NCBI GenBank assembly: GCA_001516055.1
Contig: LOEZ01000014.1
Location: 1 to 34,591 of the forward strand
DNA from: Gracilibacter sp. BRH_c7a
GTDB taxonomy: Bacteria > Bacillota > Desulfitobacteriia > Desulfitobacteriales > Syntrophobotulaceae
Length of the DNA stretch: 34,591 nt
Direction: 5' to 3'
The notes beneath the pieces are model-generated. The model was not told the origin of the DNA, did not search any database, and saw only the letters and a list, made by a program, of their open reading frames with translations. The position numbers and the translations under genes are program-made. Positions 26,142 to 34,591 of the stretch are shown here, piece after piece (within the stretch, counting starts at the first letter, position 1; each line of letters starts with the position of its first letter).

Positions 26142-27464
26142 TTGAAAAAGAAGGCTGCAGTTATTAACCTTGGATGCCCCAAAAACCAGGTTGACAGTGA
26201 AGTAATCTCTGGGTTATTGGCTGAAAGATACGAGCTTACATCTAACCCCCAAGAAGCGAATATTGTCTTGGTAAACACCTGCGGCTTTATAAATGACGCT
26301 AAAGAAGAGTCTATAGAGGTTCTCTGTGATATAGTAGAGCTAAAAAGCGAAGGTGTATGTGAAAAAGTCTATGCATTGGGGTGTCTAGCTCAGCGCTATG
26401 GTAAAGAATTGGTTAAAGAGATTCCGGAACTTGATGGAGTCTTGGGAGATGGAGAACTGCATAATATTGTCTCCATTATTGAAAGTGACGATAATCAAAG
26501 AGTATTCACTTGGAAAGAAACTCAAGATTTTCTCTATACTCATGAGATGCCGAGGATAAGAACGGGATTTACCTTTTCTACTTATGTGAAAATTGCCGAG
26601 GGATGTGACAATCGTTGTAGTTACTGCGCGATTCCCGGAATCAAAGGTAGCTATCGGAGCAGGAATAAAGAATCAGTCCTTGAAGAGACCAAGAGGTTGG
26701 CTGGAGAAGGCACCAAAGAAATAATCCTGGTAGCACAGGATTTAACCCGTTATGGCCTAGATTTATATGGGAAACAAGAGTTACCATCTCTACTGAAAGA
26801 GATGGTGCGTATAGACGGGTTGGAATGGATTAGGCTGATGTATTGCTATCCCGATGTACTTACAGATGAATTGATTGATATCATAGCTTTGGAACCAAAA
26901 ATATGTAATTATTTAGATATACCTCTTCAACATGGGGACAATGAGATTCTTGCCCGAATGAATCGCCGTAACACAAGGGAACAGGCAGAGCAACTTATAG
27001 AAAAATTGCGCAGCCGAATTCCAGAAATATTTATCCGGTCAACTTTTATCACTGGATTTCCCGGTGAAACGGAAAGACATTTTCAAAACTTACAAAGCTT
27101 CATCAAACGTATGCGGTTTGATAGGCTTGGAGTATTTGCTTATTCGCAGGAGGAGAATACTCCTGCAGGTAAGATGAAGGACCAGGTTCCTAGTGCTGTA
27201 CGGGAAGCAAGAAAAGATAGCTTGATGGCTATGCAAGCTGAATTAGTGAATGAAATTCAACAAAAGAGAATAGGCCGGAGCTTAAAAATGATCCTGGAAG
27301 AAGAATTACCCGATGGTTGGCGAGGGCGTAGTGAAGGGGATGCCCCTGAAATAGATGGTCAAGTATATTGTAAAACTTTTCAGGGACATTCTTCTGGAGA
27401 TATTATCAATGTTAAGATTCTCCAGGCAGACAGTTATGACTTATGGGGGGAGGAACTGGAGTGA
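26142..27464 (+). CDS. rimO: Ribosomal protein S12 methylthiotransferase RimO
   Basis: A 440-residue radical-SAM enzyme that methylthiolates an aspartate of ribosomal protein S12, using two iron-sulfur clusters. The N-terminal UPF0004 domain has cysteines in LGCPKNQVDSE (C12), VNTCGF and ALGCLAQR; the radical-SAM cluster motif is C155, C159, C162 in GCDNRCSYCAIPG. A C-terminal TRAM domain (about 375-440) follows. The LGCPKN and YCAIPGIKGSYRSR stretches favour RimO over MiaB. The start is TTG 26142 with AGAGG 6 bases upstream; an earlier TTG at 26118 has none. Its stop overlaps the pgsA GTG. Confidence 0.95.
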   Translation: MKKKAAVINLGCPKNQVDSEVISGLLAERYELTSNPQEANIVLVNTCGFINDAKEESIEVLCDIVELKSEGVCEKVYALGCLAQRYGKELVKEIPELDGVLGDGELHNIVSIIESDDNQRVFTWKETQDFLYTHEMPRIRTGFTFSTYVKIAEGCDNRCSYCAIPGIKGSYRSRNKESVLEETKRLAGEGTKEIILVAQDLTRYGLDLYGKQELPSLLKEMVRIDGLEWIRLMYCYPDVLTDELIDIIALEPKICNYLDIPLQHGDNEILARMNRRNTREQAEQLIEKLRSRIPEIFIRSTFITGFPGETERHFQNLQSFIKRMRFDRLGVFAYSQEENTPAGKMKDQVPSAVREARKDSLMAMQAELVNEIQQKRIGRSLKMILEEELPDGWRGRSEGDAPEIDGQVYCKTFQGHSSGDIINVKILQADSYDLWGEELE

Positions 27465-28027
27465 ATCTACCAAATATGTTAACTTTGATAAGAATAATTA
27501 TGGTGCCAATTTTTATGATAGTTCTCTTACTTAAACTTCCTGGTGGTAGGACTTTTTTTCCCTATCAGGATTACGTTGCTGCAGGTATTTTTATCTTAGC
27601 TGCTACTACAGATGGTTTGGATGGTTATATAGCCCGCAAATTTGGGCAAGTTACTAATCTTGGAAAGTTCCTTGATCCACTCGCAGATAAGCTCTTAGTC
27701 TCAGCAGCCCTAATTAGCTTAGTGGAATTAGATCAAGTTTCTGCTTGGATAGTTTGGGTTATCTTAGCCAGAGAATTTACTGTTACCGGACTCCGAGCTA
27801 TTGCTGCGGCCGATGGAGTTGTTATAAGTGCCAGTAAACTAGGGAAAATCAAAACAGTTACTCAAGTGATAGCTATTTCTGCTATTCTGCTCCATGATTG
27901 GCCTTTGTCTTACTTGAATATACCTGTCGGAGAACCGATGCTTTACGTTGCCTTAGTATTTACTGTGATATCGGGAATTGATTATGTAATGAAGTCAAGG
28001 CACTATCTTAGTGCGCTGAAGAAATAG
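27461..28027 (+). CDS. pgsA: CDP-diacylglycerol-glycerol-3-phosphate 3-phosphatidyltransferase
   Basis: A 188-residue membrane enzyme making phosphatidylglycerophosphate, the precursor of phosphatidylglycerol. The CDP-alcohol phosphotransferase motif is complete: D51 G52 xx D54 G55 xx A58 R59, G68, D72 and D76. Several hydrophobic helices surround it. GTG 27461 is chosen: it overlaps the rimO stop in GTGA and has GGGAGG 7 bases upstream. An in-frame ATG at 27443 lies inside rimO and would itself contain the ribosome-binding site. Confidence 0.95.
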   Translation: MNLPNMLTLIRIIMVPIFMIVLLLKLPGGRTFFPYQDYVAAGIFILAATTDGLDGYIARKFGQVTNLGKFLDPLADKLLVSAALISLVELDQVSAWIVWVILAREFTVTGLRAIAAADGVVISASKLGKIKTVTQVIAISAILLHDWPLSYLNIPVGEPMLYVALVFTVISGIDYVMKSRHYLSALKK

Positions 28028-28065
28028 ATATATTACTGCATTGCCCGCCTCCAATGTAAGGTGAG

Positions 28066-28085
28066 AGCTGTACTGCAGTACAGCT
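28066..28085 (+). repeat. Perfect 20-bp palindrome
   Basis: AGCTGTACTGCAGTACAGCT reads the same on both strands and can fold as an 8-bp stem with a TGCA loop. It lies 39 bases after the pgsA stop. No T tract follows, so it is not a standard terminator; a dimeric protein site or an mRNA-end stabiliser are alternatives. Confidence 0.6.
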
Positions 28086-28140
28086 TACAACTGTGGATTA
28101 GGTTCGCTCATTAATGCACAAATACAGGGCTTAAGTAAGT

Positions 28141-28170
28141 AAAAGAGTTTTTTATCAAGAAAACTCTTTT
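28141..28170 (+). terminator. Terminator after pgsA
   Basis: An 11-bp AT-rich stem AAAAGAGTTTT/AAAACTCTTTT (28141-28151 with 28160-28170) has an eight-base loop. The U-run is the end of the 3' arm plus CTTAT, and the arms could work in either direction. Confidence 0.6.
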
Positions 28171-28191
28171 CTTATAACTTTCTATCCTATA

Positions 28192-28221
28192 TTGGATAAG
28201 TATTAACTTCGCGTGTAATAA
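28192..28221 (+). promoter_or_regulatory. Candidate promoter of cinA
   Basis: TTGGAT 28192-28197 and TAATAA 28216-28221 have an 18-base spacer and lie 36 bases before the cinA start. Confidence 0.4.
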
Positions 28222-28256
28222 TTAAGGAGGAAAATATAATTCAGAGGAGTTAGAAG

Positions 28257-29504
28257 ATGAAAGCAGAGATTATTTCTACAGGTACAGAGCTTTTATTAGG
28301 AAAGACTCTTAATACAAGTGCCTTTTATCTTACTGGGCAGCTCTCAGGATTAGGTATGGAAGTCGTTTATCATACCACTGTCGGTGATAACCAAGAGAGG
28401 CTCTTAGGAGCTCTTGAGCAGGCTCTTACGCGTTCTCAAATAGTATTTCTAACAGGTGGGCTGGGACCTACAGCAGATGATATGACTAAAGAAGTAGTAG
28501 CTCACGTTTTAGATCTTGATATGGATTTTTATCAGGATTGGATGAATTCAATTAGAGATTTCTATAATGAAAAGCTTAGCTTACCACCAGGTTCAGAAAA
28601 GCAAGCTATTTTTCCTAAAGGTGCTAAGATTCTTAAGAATGAGATGGGGACAGCTCCAGGAGCAATAATTGAAAAGAATGATAAATATTGTGTGATAATG
28701 CCAGGCCCTCCATCCGAAATGCAAGTGATGTTTGACCATCATGTTCTGCCAGAGCTGCAGAAAATTTTAAAAGAAGGTAAGGAAAGGATGTATGTAAGAG
28801 TTATAAAAGTTTTTGGGCTTGGGGAATCAGAGCTAGAACAACAGATTCAAGATTTAATGGCTCAATCATCTCCTTTTCTCACGCTCTTGGATAAACATAC
28901 TTATATGGATTTGAGAGTGACGATTAAAACAAAGGATAAAGGTAAAGCTCAAGTAATCTTAGACAATACTGAAGCTGTTATAAGAAAAAGACTTGGGGAT
29001 AGCATCTTCGGTGTTGACGATGAGACACATGCAAAGATAGTTGGGAATCTTCTTCGGAAAAATAAACTGGCCTTAGCTACTGCTGAGTCATGTAGTGGGG
29101 GTCTACTTGGTGGAAGGATTACTTCCGAAGCAGGAAGTTCCGATTACTATCTTGGAGGAGTAGTCAGTTACGCTAACTCAACGAAAGAGAAAATATTAGG
29201 AGTGAATTTGGATAGTTTAGCAGAACATGGCGCAGTCAGTGAAGTTGTGGCTAAGGAGATGGCTCAAGGAGTGAAAGAATATCTTCAAGCTGATTTAGGT
29301 CTATCTATTACTGGGATAGCAGGCCCAGACGGAGGGACAGAAGAAAAACCTATTGGTTTAGTGTATATCGGGCTGGCCCATTTTCAAGGGGTTGATATTC
29401 AGAAGTGCCAATTCGTTGGCAGCAGGGAATCTATCAGAAATATGACTGTAGAAACCGCCTTAAATATCTTGAGATTGTATTTACTCAAGCTAGGTTCAAC
29501 TTGA
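28257..29504 (+). CDS. cinA: CinA family protein (competence/damage-inducible protein A)
   Basis: A 415-residue two-domain protein. The N-terminal molybdopterin-binding-like (MoCF) domain (about 1-170) has ISTGTELLLGKTLNTS and FLTGGLGPTADDMT; in related proteins it has ADP-ribose/CoA pyrophosphatase activity. The C-terminal domain (about 255-412) has TAESCSGGLLGGRIT, the NMN amidohydrolase signature. It therefore probably acts in pyridine nucleotide recycling. AGGAG lies 8 bases before ATG 28257. It stands just before recA, the order known in many Firmicutes, but recA has its own promoter. Confidence 0.94.
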   Translation: MKAEIISTGTELLLGKTLNTSAFYLTGQLSGLGMEVVYHTTVGDNQERLLGALEQALTRSQIVFLTGGLGPTADDMTKEVVAHVLDLDMDFYQDWMNSIRDFYNEKLSLPPGSEKQAIFPKGAKILKNEMGTAPGAIIEKNDKYCVIMPGPPSEMQVMFDHHVLPELQKILKEGKERMYVRVIKVFGLGESELEQQIQDLMAQSSPFLTLLDKHTYMDLRVTIKTKDKGKAQVILDNTEAVIRKRLGDSIFGVDDETHAKIVGNLLRKNKLALATAESCSGGLLGGRITSEAGSSDYYLGGVVSYANSTKEKILGVNLDSLAEHGAVSEVVAKEMAQGVKEYLQADLGLSITGIAGPDGGTEEKPIGLVYIGLAHFQGVDIQKCQFVGSRESIRNMTVETALNILRLYLLKLGST

Positions 29505-29524
29505 AATTTTTTACAAGAAGTTTA

Positions 29525-29554
29525 TTGACAAAAAAGATAGATAAAAAGTATAAT
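29525..29554 (+). promoter_or_regulatory. Consensus promoter of recA
   Basis: A perfect TTGACA (29525-29530) and a perfect TATAAT (29549-29554) are separated by 18 bases, predicting a start near 29561, inside the LexA-type box. Confidence 0.85.
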
Positions 29555-29559
29555 GATAT

Positions 29560-29573
29560 CGAACATATGTTTT
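29560..29573 (+). promoter_or_regulatory. LexA (DinR)-type operator at recA
   Basis: CGAACATATGTTTT matches the Firmicutes SOS consensus CGAACRNRYGTTYC at all but its last position. It covers the predicted transcription start, so repressor binding would block recA (and recX) until DNA damage. Confidence 0.8.
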
Positions 29574-29601
29574 GTGCCAAATGTTAAGAGGAGGAAAAAA
29601 G

Positions 29602-30645
29602 ATGTCTGCTTCAGATAAATTAAAAGCATTAGATATCGCTCTAAGCCAAATTGAAAAACAATTTGGTAAGGGAGCGATAATGAAATTAGGTGAGGGATCA
29701 ACTAGACTAGCTATTGCAACTATTTCTACGGGATCATTAGCCCTTGATAAAGCTCTTGGTGTAGGTGGTATACCGAGAGGAAGAGTTACGGAAATATATG
29801 GACCTGAGTCATCCGGGAAAACAACTGTAGCACTTCATGTAATTGCCGAAGCTCAAAAGACCGGAGGAGTTGCGGCTTTTATTGATGCTGAACATGCTTT
29901 GGACCCAATATATGCTCGAGCTTTAGGTGTACAAGTAGAAGACTTATTGGTTTCCCAACCCGATACAGGAGAACAAGCTCTAGAAATTTGTGAAGCCCTT
30001 GTGAGGAGTGGAGCAATAGATGTTATCGTCGTAGACTCTGTAGCAGCTTTAGTACCACGAGCAGAGATAGAAGGAGAGATGGGAGACTCTCATGTAGGCT
30101 TACATGCTCGTCTTATGTCCCAAGCCCTAAGAAAGCTTACAGGGGCAATAAGCAAAAGTCATACATGTGTTATATTCATTAACCAGATAAGAGAAAAAGT
30201 TGGCATAATGTTTGGCAATCCTGAAACTACAACAGGAGGCAGGGCTTTAAAGTTTTATTCTTCAGTGAGACTAGAAGTAAAAAAACAGGATGTTATCAAA
30301 CAGGGGCAAGACATAATCGGTAATCGAACTAGGGTTAAAGTTGTAAAGAATAAAGTTGCTCCTCCCTTTAACTATGCTGATTTCGATTTGATTTATGGTG
30401 AAGGTATTTCCCGAGAAGGTAGTATTATTGACATGGCAGCAGAGTCAGATATCATAGCTAAATCTGGAGCATGGTATTCCTACAATGGAGAAAGACTTGG
30501 TCAGGGAAGGGAAAATGCAAAAGATTATCTTCGCCAGAACCCTGAAATCGCACAAGAAATCGAAAGCAAAGTAAGAGAAATGGTTTTAGGTTCTATTAAG
30601 AAAAGTAAGCCTCAAGAAGATATTGAAATCTCAAATGAGGAGTAG
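29602..30645 (+). CDS. recA: Recombinase RecA
   Basis: A 347-residue recombinase that forms filaments on single-stranded DNA, drives strand exchange and triggers LexA self-cleavage. Walker [10 protein letters not shown] is at 67-75; [19 protein letters not shown] and the loop-2 region [20 protein letters not shown] are canonical. The start is ATG 29602 with GAGGAGG 7 bases upstream. It is expressed from a consensus promoter under a LexA-type box. recX begins within its last codons. Confidence 0.99.
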   Translation: MSASDKLKALDIALSQIEKQFGKGAIMKLGEGSTRLAIATISTGSLALDKALGVGGIPRGRVTEIYGPESSGKTTVALHVIAEAQKTGGVAAFIDAEHALDPIYARALGVQVEDLLVSQPDTGEQALEICEALVRSGAIDVIVVDSVAALVPRAEIEGEMGDSHVGLHARLMSQALRKLTGAISKSHTCVIFINQIREKVGIMFGNPETTTGGRALKFYSSVRLEVKKQDVIKQGQDIIGNRTRVKVVKNKVAPPFNYADFDLIYGEGISREGSIIDMAAESDIIAKSGAWYSYNGERLGQGRENAKDYLRQNPEIAQEIESKVREMVLGSIKKSKPQEDIEISNEE

Positions 30646-31150
30646 TGACAAATCAGCTAAGAGTGCTCTTAGCATCGCCCTAAACTATTTGAGCAGAAGA
30701 CAGTTGACTATCTTTCAGCTTACTAAGAAGTTGGAACAAAAAGGTTTTACTTCAGATGAAATTCTTGAGGCCTTAGATAAACTAATCGAATGGAAATACC
30801 TTGATGACCATAGTTATGCTGTCGCTTACTGTAAAAATAAACGGGATAAGTATTCTAGGGCAAGGATAAAAATGGAGTTGCAAAAGGCAGGTATTGATAA
30901 ACAAATTATCTTTGTAGTGCTAGAAAATTTATATATTAGTGCTAGGGAAAACAAGACCTGCTTGGAGCTCGGACAAAAGTTATTTCAGATTGAACAGGAA
31001 AAATGGGAAAAAAGATATAAAAATATAAGTAAATTTTCGTTTGAAATATATATTAAGAAAAGAATAGGGGATAAGCTTTTGCAAAAGGGTTATCCCCTAG
31101 ATACTGTAAGAAATGTTCTTGCCGAAATTATCTCTGGAGAGAATTTTTAG
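30635..31150 (+). CDS. recX: Regulatory protein RecX
   Basis: A roughly 171-residue, mostly helical RecX family protein, built from three-helix repeats, that binds RecA filaments and modulates recombination. Signature stretches are [19 protein letters not shown] and [30 protein letters not shown]. The start is unclear: ATG 30635 and TTG 30623 both lie inside the end of recA and neither has a good ribosome-binding site, so translation is probably coupled to recA. Confidence 0.9.
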   Translation: MRSSDKSAKSALSIALNYLSRRQLTIFQLTKKLEQKGFTSDEILEALDKLIEWKYLDDHSYAVAYCKNKRDKYSRARIKMELQKAGIDKQIIFVVLENLYISARENKTCLELGQKLFQIEQEKWEKRYKNISKFSFEIYIKKRIGDKLLQKGYPLDTVRNVLAEIISGENF

Positions 31151-31170
31151 ATACGGTTAATTAAGTAAAC

Positions 31171-31199
31171 TTGACAATAATTATACATTTAATTAAACT
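31171..31199 (+). promoter_or_regulatory. Candidate promoter in the rny leader
   Basis: TTGACA 31171-31176 and TAAACT 31194-31199 are separated by 17 bases. A transcript from here would start near 31206 and meet the terminator at 31345-31366 before reaching rny. Confidence 0.5.
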
Positions 31200-31344
31200 A
31201 ATGATAATGGACCTGTACCATGTAAATTATTAACCTCTAAAAGGTTTTCTCTTATATATTTTTTGCAACCGAACATCATGTGGCATCTAGGCATTGAGTA
31301 TACGTTTTAAGGGAAGAATTATCATTAAGGTTATTTTTTACAGG

Positions 31345-31366
31345 ACTGGTCTGACCAGTTTTTTTT
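31345..31366 (+). terminator. Intrinsic terminator in the rny leader
   Basis: A 6-bp stem ACTGGT/ACCAGT (31345-31350 with 31354-31359), CTG loop and eight Ts (31359-31366). It lies about 195 bases after recX and 60 bases before the rny start. It may end the recA-recX transcript, end a small RNA from the promoter at 31171-31199, or attenuate rny. Confidence 0.7.
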
Positions 31367-31426
31367 ATTTTTGAAGATAAAATGAGATTAAGTTTATATT
31401 TTTTAAGTATGAGGGAGGTGAAAAAT

Positions 31427-32974
31427 ATGGGGTTATCAGTTTTGTATGTTGTAATTAGTTTATTGGCTGGACTGGGATTAGGTGGTCTAGTTGGATGGTT
31501 TATTCGTAAAACAGTTGCGGAGAAAACTATTGGTTCCGCTGAAATAGAAGCGAAAAGAATCAAAGTGAATGCTGACACCGAAGCTGAGGCCAAAAAAAGA
31601 GAAGCTATTGTTGCTGCTAAAGAAGAAGTCATGCTTATCCGTAATGATGTCGAAAAAGAAACAAGAGAGAGGCGCAATGAACTTCAGCGTATGGAGAGGC
31701 GTTATCTTCAGAAAGAAGAAACTCTGGAACGAAAATTAGAGACATTAGAACGTAAAGAGGAGAATTTACAGCGCAAAGAAGCGGATGTAGAAAAGCAAAA
31801 AAATAGTTTAAACGATTTAATTGCCAAACAAGTAGCCGAATTAGAAAGATTATCAGGTATGACCCCTGAAGAAGCTAAGCAACTTCTGCTAAAAAGTGTA
31901 GAAGAAGAAGTCCGTTATGAATCGGCGATTATGATTAAGGAATATGAGACCCGAGCCAAGGAAGAGGCTGAGAAAAGGGCAAAAGATATTATCTCTCTTG
32001 CTATTCATCGCTGTGCGGCAGACCATGTTGCTGAGAGTACTGTTTCTGTTGTAGCATTACCGAATGATGAGATGAAGGGACGTATAATCGGCAGGGAAGG
32101 TCGTAATATCAGAGCTTTGGAAACTCTTACAGGGATAGATTTAATTATTGATGACACACCTGAAGCAGTCATCTTATCCGGGTTTGACCCTATTAGAAGA
32201 GAAGTTGCCAGGGTAGCTCTTGAGAAACTTATATTGGATGGAAGGATTCATCCTGCTAGAATTGAAGAGATGGTTGATAAAGCTCAAAAAGAAGTTGATC
32301 AGAAAATTCGTGAAGAAGGTGAACAAGCTACTTTTGAAACAGCAGTTCACGGACTTCATCCCGAACTCATCAAACTTTTAGGTCGTCTAAGATTTAGAAC
32401 TAGTTATGGTCAAAACGTCTTAAAGCATTCTACAGAAGTATCTCATTTAGCTGGTTTAATGGCAGCTGAGTTAGGCATTGATGTTCAGAGTGCTAAACGT
32501 GCTGGACTATTACATGATATTGGTAAAGCAGTTGACCATGATATTGAAGGGACCCATGTTGAAATTGGTGTTGATATCTGCAAGAAATATAAAGAATCAA
32601 CTGATATTATTCATGCTATTGAAGCCCATCATGGAGATACTGAACCGAAAACTATTGTTGCCGTACTTGTGGCGGCAGCAGATGCTGTATCTGCTGCTAG
32701 ACCAGGTGCCAGACGCGAAACTTTGGAAACTTATATCAAACGTTTACAGAAGCTAGAAGAGATTGCTGAAACCTTTGAAGGTGTAGAAAAATCTTATGCT
32801 ATTCAAGCAGGTAGGGAAATACGAATAATTGTTAGTCCGGATAAAATTGATGATGTCCTGGCCCCAAGGGTAGCCCATGATATTTCTAAGAGGATTGAAG
32901 CAGAGTTAGAATATCCCGGACAAATAAAGGTAGTTGTTATTCGGGAAACCAGAGCAGTTGATTATGCTAAGTAG
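31427..32974 (+). CDS. rny: Ribonuclease Y
   Basis: A 515-residue membrane-anchored endoribonuclease that starts mRNA decay in Firmicutes. An N-terminal membrane helix (about 3-26) is followed by a long charged coiled coil (about 30-190), a KH RNA-binding domain (about 205-270, [17 protein letters not shown]) and an HD domain with [12 protein letters not shown] near 360-371. Length is typical. ATG 31427 has GGAGGTG 6 bases upstream; an in-frame ATG at 31382 has none. A terminator-bearing leader precedes it. Confidence 0.97.
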   Translation: MGLSVLYVVISLLAGLGLGGLVGWFIRKTVAEKTIGSAEIEAKRIKVNADTEAEAKKREAIVAAKEEVMLIRNDVEKETRERRNELQRMERRYLQKEETLERKLETLERKEENLQRKEADVEKQKNSLNDLIAKQVAELERLSGMTPEEAKQLLLKSVEEEVRYESAIMIKEYETRAKEEAEKRAKDIISLAIHRCAADHVAESTVSVVALPNDEMKGRIIGREGRNIRALETLTGIDLIIDDTPEAVILSGFDPIRREVARVALEKLILDGRIHPARIEEMVDKAQKEVDQKIREEGEQATFETAVHGLHPELIKLLGRLRFRTSYGQNVLKHSTEVSHLAGLMAAELGIDVQSAKRAGLLHDIGKAVDHDIEGTHVEIGVDICKKYKESTDIIHAIEAHHGDTEPKTIVAVLVAAADAVSAARPGARRETLETYIKRLQKLEEIAETFEGVEKSYAIQAGREIRIIVSPDKIDDVLAPRVAHDISKRIEAELEYPGQIKVVVIRETRAVDYAK

Positions 32975-33007
32975 AATTAGTTTCTAGTACTTTAGATTTT
33001 GTAACCC

Positions 33008-33053
33008 AATTAGCTGTCTTAAGAGTAAATCCTAAGACAGCTAATTATTTTTT
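33008..33053 (+). terminator. Terminator after rny
   Basis: A perfect 14-bp stem (33008-33021 with 33033-33046, core TAGCTGTCTTA) with an 11-base loop, then six Ts at 33048-33053. Confidence 0.92.
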
Positions 33054-33154
33054 GTAATTATTACTAGAGAGAATAATGAAGGACTTTACGTATAAGCGAA
33101 GAATAATTATACGATTAGGAATACAATTTACTGTTTAGGGAAAGGAATAATAAG

Positions 33155-33667
33155 ATGGTCGCAATGGATGTAACTAATGTTGATTCCAACTATTTGAATT
33201 ACAGCACGGGGTTATTAGTATCTATACTATTAAGATACCCTGAAGTTGGAACCATCAGTTGCTGTCAAAAACAACAGGCACTAATTCTCAAATTCTTAGT
33301 GACTAAGGACTGTAAGTTTGAAGGGCTTAAAACAAAGCTGACACAAGCCTTAGAAATGTTTCATAAAATAGAAGGTCGTAAAATGCGATTGTTCAGTATT
33401 GAGAAACAAGAACAGGAACTCGATTTATTAGTTATAACTAGAGATCTTGGCAGCATTACTCAGAATGAAATGAACTTGATTGTGGAAATTATTAAAAATG
33501 ACCTCGAAAAACAATTGATTGTCGATGACAGTAATTTGATGGAAGAAGAAATTGTTTTTCAAGAAGAGACGATAAATCACATGTTAGCAGCTATACGTTC
33601 TAACGGAACAGAAAAAAATATTACAGCTTTAAGAGATGATGGAAGAGTCCTTGTTTTTAATGGTTAG
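33155..33667 (+). CDS. Uncharacterised protein between rny and ymdB
   Basis: A 170-residue soluble, acidic protein that I do not recognise. It has no signal peptide or membrane segment. The N-terminal part (about 1-115) alternates strands and helices (STGLLVSILLRYPEVGTISC, then LILKFLVTKD and LDLLVITRD), suggesting an alpha/beta fold; the C-terminal part is a charged helix (about 120-150) and a short tail. ATG 33155 has AAAGGA 9 bases upstream. It follows the rny terminator, and its 3' end is 50 bases before ymdB, so it may be cotranscribed with ymdB. Composition matches its neighbours, which argues against recent transfer. Function unknown. Confidence 0.82.
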   Translation: MVAMDVTNVDSNYLNYSTGLLVSILLRYPEVGTISCCQKQQALILKFLVTKDCKFEGLKTKLTQALEMFHKIEGRKMRLFSIEKQEQELDLLVITRDLGSITQNEMNLIVEIIKNDLEKQLIVDDSNLMEEEIVFQEETINHMLAAIRSNGTEKNITALRDDGRVLVFNG

Positions 33668-33717
33668 AATATAATTGTGGCTTAATGATTTAGGAATGAT
33701 TGTGGAGAGGAATTCAT

Positions 33718-34497
33718 ATGCAGATACTATTTATAGGGGATATAGTTGGGAAACCTGGAAGAGAGGCCATTGCAACCTTAATACCAGATCTTCAGAAAGA
33801 TTTTTCCTTTGATCTTGTTATAGCTAATGCTGAAAATGCTTCTGGAGGAAGAGGGCTGACAAAGGAAGTTGCTCAAGAACTATATGATTACGGAATCCAC
33901 TTTCTAACCATGGGGAATCATGTTTGGGATCAAAAAGAAATACTTAAGTATATTGATGATGAAAAAAAGCTTATAAGACCTGCAAATTATCCTATAGGCG
34001 CACCTGGTAAAGGTTACGGTTTTGTGATGAGAAATGGGATTAAAACCGGTATTATTAATCTCTCTGGACGCATATTCCTTGCTCCTTTAGAAAATCCATT
34101 TTCCATGGTTATTCAAATAATTAATAAGATTGCAGCTGAGACACCTGTGATTCTTGTAGACTTTCATGCTGAGGCTACTTCAGAAAAGGTTGCCATGGGT
34201 TGGTTTCTTAATGGGAAAGCTAGCGCAGTATTAGGGACACATACACATATTCAGACTGCTGATGCCCGTATTCTGGATAAGGGTACCGCTTATATTACGG
34301 ATGTAGGAATGACTGGACCTAAGGATTCGGTCTTGGGAGTTAAAAAAGAAATTATAATAAATAGTTTTATTACTCAAATGCCTGCTAAATTCGAGGTTGC
34401 TACAGGGACAGTACAGATTAATGCTGTTGTGTTAGATATTGATGAAAATACTGGAAAAACACGTCAAATTACTCCTATTCAAATATTTAGTAAATAG
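33718..34497 (+). CDS. ymdB: YmdB-type metallophosphoesterase
   Basis: A 259-residue calcineurin-like phosphoesterase of the family of Bacillus YmdB, which hydrolyses 2',3'-cyclic nucleotides and affects biofilm versus motility decisions. Metal ligands are visible: D8 in GDIVGKPGR, E39/N40 in NAENASGG, N67/H68 in MGNHVWDQKE, then DFHAEATSEK and GTHTHIQTAD. The start is ATG 33718 with GAGAGG 7 bases upstream; an earlier in-frame start at 33700 is unsupported. The rny-ymdB neighbourhood is conserved in Firmicutes, often followed by spoVS just beyond where this window ends. Confidence 0.94.
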   Translation: MQILFIGDIVGKPGREAIATLIPDLQKDFSFDLVIANAENASGGRGLTKEVAQELYDYGIHFLTMGNHVWDQKEILKYIDDEKKLIRPANYPIGAPGKGYGFVMRNGIKTGIINLSGRIFLAPLENPFSMVIQIINKIAAETPVILVDFHAEATSEKVAMGWFLNGKASAVLGTHTHIQTADARILDKGTAYITDVGMTGPKDSVLGVKKEIIINSFITQMPAKFEVATGTVQINAVVLDIDENTGKTRQITPIQIFSK

Positions 34498-34524
34498 TTT
34501 CGAAGACCTAATTATTTTTTAAAG

Positions 34525-34567
34525 AAAAAAATCCTTAAACTAACTTAGTAAAAAGAGGATTTTTTTT
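34525..34567 (+). terminator. Terminator after ymdB
   Basis: An A-rich 5' arm ending TCCT (34525-34535) pairs with AGGA plus a T tract (34556-34566) around a 20-base loop; about eight Ts follow the stem core. The stem is AT-rich and could act in both directions. Confidence 0.75.
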
Positions 34568-34591
34568 AATTTACTAGAATATTATATACAA

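Noticed and set aside
29572-29601. Upstream in-frame start extending RecA by 10 residues.
   Set aside because: It would begin inside the LexA box and include the ribosome-binding site; ATG 29602 gives the normal RecA N-terminus.
31206-31366. rny leader as a T-box or known riboswitch.
   Set aside because: No T-box sequence (GGTGG-ACC type) or recognisable riboswitch core is present; only a promoter and a terminator are supported.

Overview
The window is a chromosomal segment of a low-GC, Gram-positive, probably spore-forming anaerobe of the Clostridia, most like the Peptococcaceae/Desulfitobacteriaceae type. The reasons are the backbone order ftsK/spoIIIE, rodZ, rimO, pgsA, cinA, recA, recX, rny, ymdB; strong GGAGG ribosome-binding sites; a Firmicutes-type LexA box at recA; a PhoP-type box at pstS; a CBS/DRTGG family II pyrophosphatase; and a Tad pilus cluster without an outer-membrane secretin. 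No phage, insertion sequence, CRISPR array or tRNA gene was seen. Species cannot be fixed from the sequence alone.

Layout. 1-263 is the 3' end of a 23S rRNA gene, followed by a GC-rich hairpin and a strong terminator but no 5S gene. 264-592 and 1883-2230 are gene-free and carry related, highly structured repeat sequences flanking a chemoreceptor that has almost no extracellular domain (593-1882). 2231-3682 is a lipoprotein of unknown function built from about four degenerate modules; two 18-nt direct repeats overlap its predicted promoter. 3852-7022 is a two-gene unit: CBS-type manganese inorganic pyrophosphatase and glycerol kinase. A bidirectional terminator separates it from a convergent minus-strand operon.

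7133-14817 (minus strand) is a complete monoderm Tad/Flp pilus operon, in transcription order flp pilin, prepilin peptidase, TadE-like, TadG-like, CpaB, a CpaE with an intact receiver domain, CpaF ATPase, TadB, TadC and a DUF192 protein. A hairpin lies between flp and the rest. The peptidase processes the pilin and pseudopilins, CpaF powers assembly on the TadB/TadC platform, and CpaE probably positions or regulates the machine.

15209-19421 (plus strand) carries ftsK/spoIIIE, the tRNA 2-selenouridine synthase mnmH and a RodZ-like gene ending in a strong terminator. 19677-22067 is a Cache-type chemoreceptor with an unusual basic N-terminal extension. 22188-25982 is pstSCAB, the high-affinity phosphate importer, preceded by a five-repeat PhoP-type box and carrying a hairpin between pstS and pstC; phoU is absent. 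26142-34497 returns to the conserved backbone: rimO-pgsA, cinA, recA-recX, rny, an uncharacterised 170-residue gene and ymdB.

No clearly new multi-gene system is visible. The least explained parts are the structured repeats near the rRNA gene, the modular lipoprotein with its repeat-controlled promoter, the receiver-fused CpaE, and the regulatory leaders of pstC and rny.
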